Assembly: GCA_027062035.1 (NCBI GenBank)
Contig: JAMOUL010000222.1
Location: forward strand, 1-8,100
Direction of reading: 5' to 3'
DNA from: Candidatus Aminicenantota bacterium
GTDB taxonomy: Bacteria; Acidobacteriota; Aminicenantia; S016-38
DNA length: 8,100 nt
A program made the position numbers and the translations under genes. The notes beneath the pieces are model-generated. The model did no database searches, was not told the origin of the DNA, and was given only the letters and a program-made list of their open reading frames with translations. Below, piece by piece: positions 6,029 to 8,100 of this stretch (within the stretch, counting starts at the first letter, position 1; the number at the start of each line of letters is the position of its first letter).

Positions 6029-6575
6029 TTCTATGAATTATAACTAAGAAAAGGTTATCCTTTCCAGAAACTTTTTTCACCTCTGAATTATACTTTTTTA
6101 TTTTTCCGTGGTGAAGAAGTCTCTCAACTTCCTTTTCTCCGGTAATGAAGCAATATCCCTTTTTAATATTATTACAATCTTCCCTCACAAAGGATTCCTT
6201 TTTTCTAACTCCCATGCAGGTTAAATAATCGAAGGAACGATTACAGAATTCTTTATGAAAGAGAAAAAAATCCCCCCGAAATACCTCTATGTCCCTGAGC
6301 TCAAGTTCAGTAATGGCAAGCTGAAGAAAATTTGCCCTTTTTCTACGGGGCTCTACCAGGAGAACCCGTGCCTGTGGGACAATCAGCTTTATGGCAAGTC
6401 CCGGGAAACCGGCACCCGAACCAATATCGACCAGGGAAGAGAAGGGCTTTAATTCCTCAGCTATTTGCACAGAAAGCCGCCACAAAAAGTGGAAGGTTTC
6501 TTCAAAGCTTTTCCTTGAGATGAGGTTATATTTTTCGTTTTCCCTTTTCAGGATTTGTTTGAATCTTTCTTCCAT
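6003..6575 (-). CDS. rsmG: Divergent 16S rRNA (guanine-N7) methyltransferase RsmG (GidB)
   Basis: RsmG makes m7G at G527 (E. coli numbering) of 16S rRNA with S-adenosylmethionine; its loss gives low-level streptomycin resistance in several species. The 190 residues are short for the family (E. coli 207). YNLIS (16-20) resembles the family's YNLTA start region, and VDIGSGAGFPGLAIKL (49-64) is a clear SAM-binding loop, followed by LLVEPRRKRANFLQL (72-86). The rest is unusual. The conserved H-x-x-D-S-L segment is replaced by FHFLWRLSV (28-36). The usual (A/S)RA segment is LTCMGVRKKESF (118-129), without the Arg at the aligned place. The 3' part, about 6041-6240, is richer in A+T than its neighbours. 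The identity rests on the SAM loop plus the mnmG-rsmG-parAB order. The start ATG (6575) overlaps mnmG by 28 nt and has no well-spaced ribosome binding site. Confidence 0.85.
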   Translation of the reverse strand: MEERFKQILKRENEKYNLISRKSFEETFHFLWRLSVQIAEELKPFSSLVDIGSGAGFPGLAIKLIVPQARVLLVEPRRKRANFLQLAITELELRDIEVFRGDFFLFHKEFCNRSFDYLTCMGVRKKESFVREDCNNIKKGYCFITGEKEVERLLHHGKIKKYNSEVKKVSGKDNLFLVIIHRNGKDNCNS

Positions 6576-8100
6576 AGCCTTATCTTTGCAATGAGAAGGG
6601 AAAGAGCCGCAGGCGTCATTCCCGGTATTTTTTTTGCCTCACCGATGGTTGATGGTCTGTATTTGCTTAATTTTTCTTTGAGCTCATTGGATAAACCCTC
6701 TATAGAATAATAATCCAGGGTATCCGGAATTTTAAGGGAATCTTCTTTTTTTATCCTTTCGGCCACCCTTTTTTCCTTTTCAAGGTAACCCCTGTATCTC
6801 AATTCAGATTCGAGGTATCTTTCTTCATCCTGGGTTGCGGGTCTTAGTTCTTCCGGGAGAAGGGATACGATTTCCATGAGGGATAGGTTCCCGGTGGTAA
6901 AAAGTACCTGCACAGGTCTTTTGTCTTTTTTCTGCATCAAAATATATTCCCGTGCGCGTTCTCTTCTCTCCTTCGATTTTAAGAACTCCCGATACAGGTC
7001 TTCATCTATAAGGCCAAGTTCATGGCCATAGGGCGTTAGTCTCAGGTCCGCGTTGTCCACCCTGAGGTAGAGTCTGTGCTCTGCTCTGGAGGTGAACAAT
7101 CTGTAGGGCTCATCCACCCCCTGGGAGATCAGGTCGTCTATCATTACCCCTATGTATGATTCCTCCCTTCTGAGGATAAAGGGACTTTTTCCCTTCAGTT
7201 TTAAGGCAGCGTTTATCCCGGCCACAAGTCCCTGTCCGGCTGCCTCTTCATAACCCGAAGTTCCATTGATCTGACCGGCAAGAAAAAGGTTTTCTATAAG
7301 CCTTGTCTCCAGCGTGGGGTAAAGCTGGGTTGGTTGCACAAAATCATATTCGATTGCATATCCTGGCCTCATCATGACAGCATTTTCAAGGCCAGGAATT
7401 TCCCTCATAAAGGCTTCCTGAACTTCGTAAGGAAGGGAAGATGAAAGTCCATTGGCATAGATTTCCTTTGTATCAATCCCTTCAGGTTCCAGGAAGATAT
7501 GGTGTCGCTTATGGTGAGGGAACTTAACTATTTTATCCTCTATGGAAGGACAGTACCTGGGACCTATTCCCACTATCTTTCCGCTGTAAAGGGCAGAAAG
7601 GTGAAGATTTTCCCTGATAATTTTGTGAACACGATCATTGGTATGGCCTAAGTAACACACTATTTTGTTTTCAAGTGGCTCCTTAGTCCTGAAGCTCAGG
7701 GGAACAGGTTCTGGGTCTCCTTCCTGTACCTCGAATTTCGAAAAATCAACGGTGTCCGCATGTATCCTCATGGGAGTGCCTGTTTTCAGGCGTCCCATTT
7801 TGAACCCGAGTTCCTTCAGGTTTTGAGCAAGCTCGATAGCCGCCGGCTCGTTTGCCCGACCTGCCGGATAATTTCTGTCTCCTATGTGGATGAGTCCATT
7901 TAGAAAGGTTCCCGGCGTTAAAATTACGACCCCTGAATGGATTTCTGTCCCATCAAGAAGTTTTACTCCAGCGACCCGGTTTTCTTTTACTAAAACATTG
8001 GTGGCTATTCCCTGATAAAGGATGAGGTTTTCCACCTTTTCCAGATAATGCTTCATCTCCAGCCTGTAACAGGCTTTATCCTCCTGGGCCCTTGGAGCCT
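6548..8100 (-). CDS. mnmG: tRNA uridine-5-carboxymethylaminomethyl synthase subunit MnmG (GidA), 5' end outside window
   Basis: With MnmE, this FAD enzyme installs the cmnm5/nm5 group on wobble uridine U34 of several tRNAs. About 517 codons are visible. The reading frame runs open to the window edge, and the sequence upstream of the internal ATG at 8056 (APRAQEDKACYRLE) matches the family's RAQAD..YR segment, so that ATG is not the true start. The N-terminal FAD dinucleotide-binding region, about 100 residues, is missing. Numbered from the Met at 8056, visible motifs are LTPGTFLNGLIHIG (46-59), GRLKTGTPMR (88-97), PRYCPSIEDK (166-175, with conserved C169), AGQINGTSGYEEAAGQGL (260-277, FAD contacts) and LFTSRAEHRLYLRVDNADLRL (within 320-340). 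The C-terminal helical tRNA/MnmE-binding region (about 410-490) includes GLSNELKEKL and the IPGMTPAAL end motif. Confidence 0.98.
   Translation of the reverse strand, partial: APRAQEDKACYRLEMKHYLEKVENLILYQGIATNVLVKENRVAGVKLLDGTEIHSGVVILTPGTFLNGLIHIGDRNYPAGRANEPAAIELAQNLKELGFKMGRLKTGTPMRIHADTVDFSKFEVQEGDPEPVPLSFRTKEPLENKIVCYLGHTNDRVHKIIRENLHLSALYSGKIVGIGPRYCPSIEDKIVKFPHHKRHHIFLEPEGIDTKEIYANGLSSSLPYEVQEAFMREIPGLENAVMMRPGYAIEYDFVQPTQLYPTLETRLIENLFLAGQINGTSGYEEAAGQGLVAGINAALKLKGKSPFILRREESYIGVMIDDLISQGVDEPYRLFTSRAEHRLYLRVDNADLRLTPYGHELGLIDEDLYREFLKSKERRERAREYILMQKKDKRPVQVLFTTGNLSLMEIVSLLPEELRPATQDEERYLESELRYRGYLEKEKRVAERIKKEDSLKIPDTLDYYSIEGLSNELKEKLSKYRPSTIGEAKKIPGMTPAALSLLIAKIRLWKKDSNKS

Noticed and set aside
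6041..6240. The A+T-rich stretch in rsmG as an insertion or origin-like element
   Set aside because: The reading frame continues through it into the expected C-terminus, and I found no DnaA-box cluster or terminal repeats; it is better explained by sequence drift in rsmG.
8054..8056. ATG at 8056 as the start of mnmG
   Set aside because: The frame stays open upstream to the window edge and encodes the conserved RAQ...YR segment of MnmG; the FAD-binding N-terminus must lie outside.

Overview
All 8.1 kb is coding on the minus strand. Read in the direction of transcription (high to low coordinates), the genes are mnmG (5' end cut by the window edge), rsmG, parA (soj), parB (spo0J), a bactofilin, kdsB, pyrG, kdsA, kdsD/kpsF and kdsC (only the first ~31 codons). 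There is no non-coding gap. Every gene overlaps the next, by 4 to 28 nt, so no stretch needs a separate description. I found no RNA gene, mobile element, CRISPR array, long repeat, convincing terminator or promoter inside the window.

Organism: a Gram-negative bacterium with Kdo-containing LPS, since four Kdo enzymes are present. The mnmG-rsmG-parA-parB order is the classic neighbourhood near a chromosomal replication origin. A bactofilin next to parAB, and a kdsB-pyrG-kdsA-kdsD-kdsC run, recall gene orders I remember from Desulfobacterota, Nitrospirota and Acidobacteriota; the phylum cannot be fixed from this window. The coding strand is rich in purines, many Arg codons are AGA/AGG and the proteins are rich in Lys/Glu. 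This leans towards a thermophilic or anaerobic lineage, but weakly.

The region from 8100 to 6003 encodes two RNA modification enzymes: MnmG (wobble uridine of tRNA) and RsmG (m7G in 16S rRNA). From 6028 to 4485 is the ParA/ParB chromosome segregation pair. From 4488 to 4120 is a bactofilin, a self-polymerising beta-helical cytoskeletal protein. From 4132 to 1 is a Kdo module. KdsD makes arabinose 5-phosphate, KdsA condenses it with PEP to Kdo-8-phosphate, KdsC removes the phosphate, and KdsB uses CTP to make CMP-Kdo for lipid A glycosylation. PyrG (CTP synthase), inside the module, supplies the CTP.

The individual families are all known. The points worth a second look are the gapless chain joining segregation, cytoskeletal and LPS precursor genes; a strongly diverged RsmG with long start overlaps and weak ribosome binding sites around it; and start codon corrections for kdsD and possibly kdsC. 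I did not find a clearly undescribed system here.
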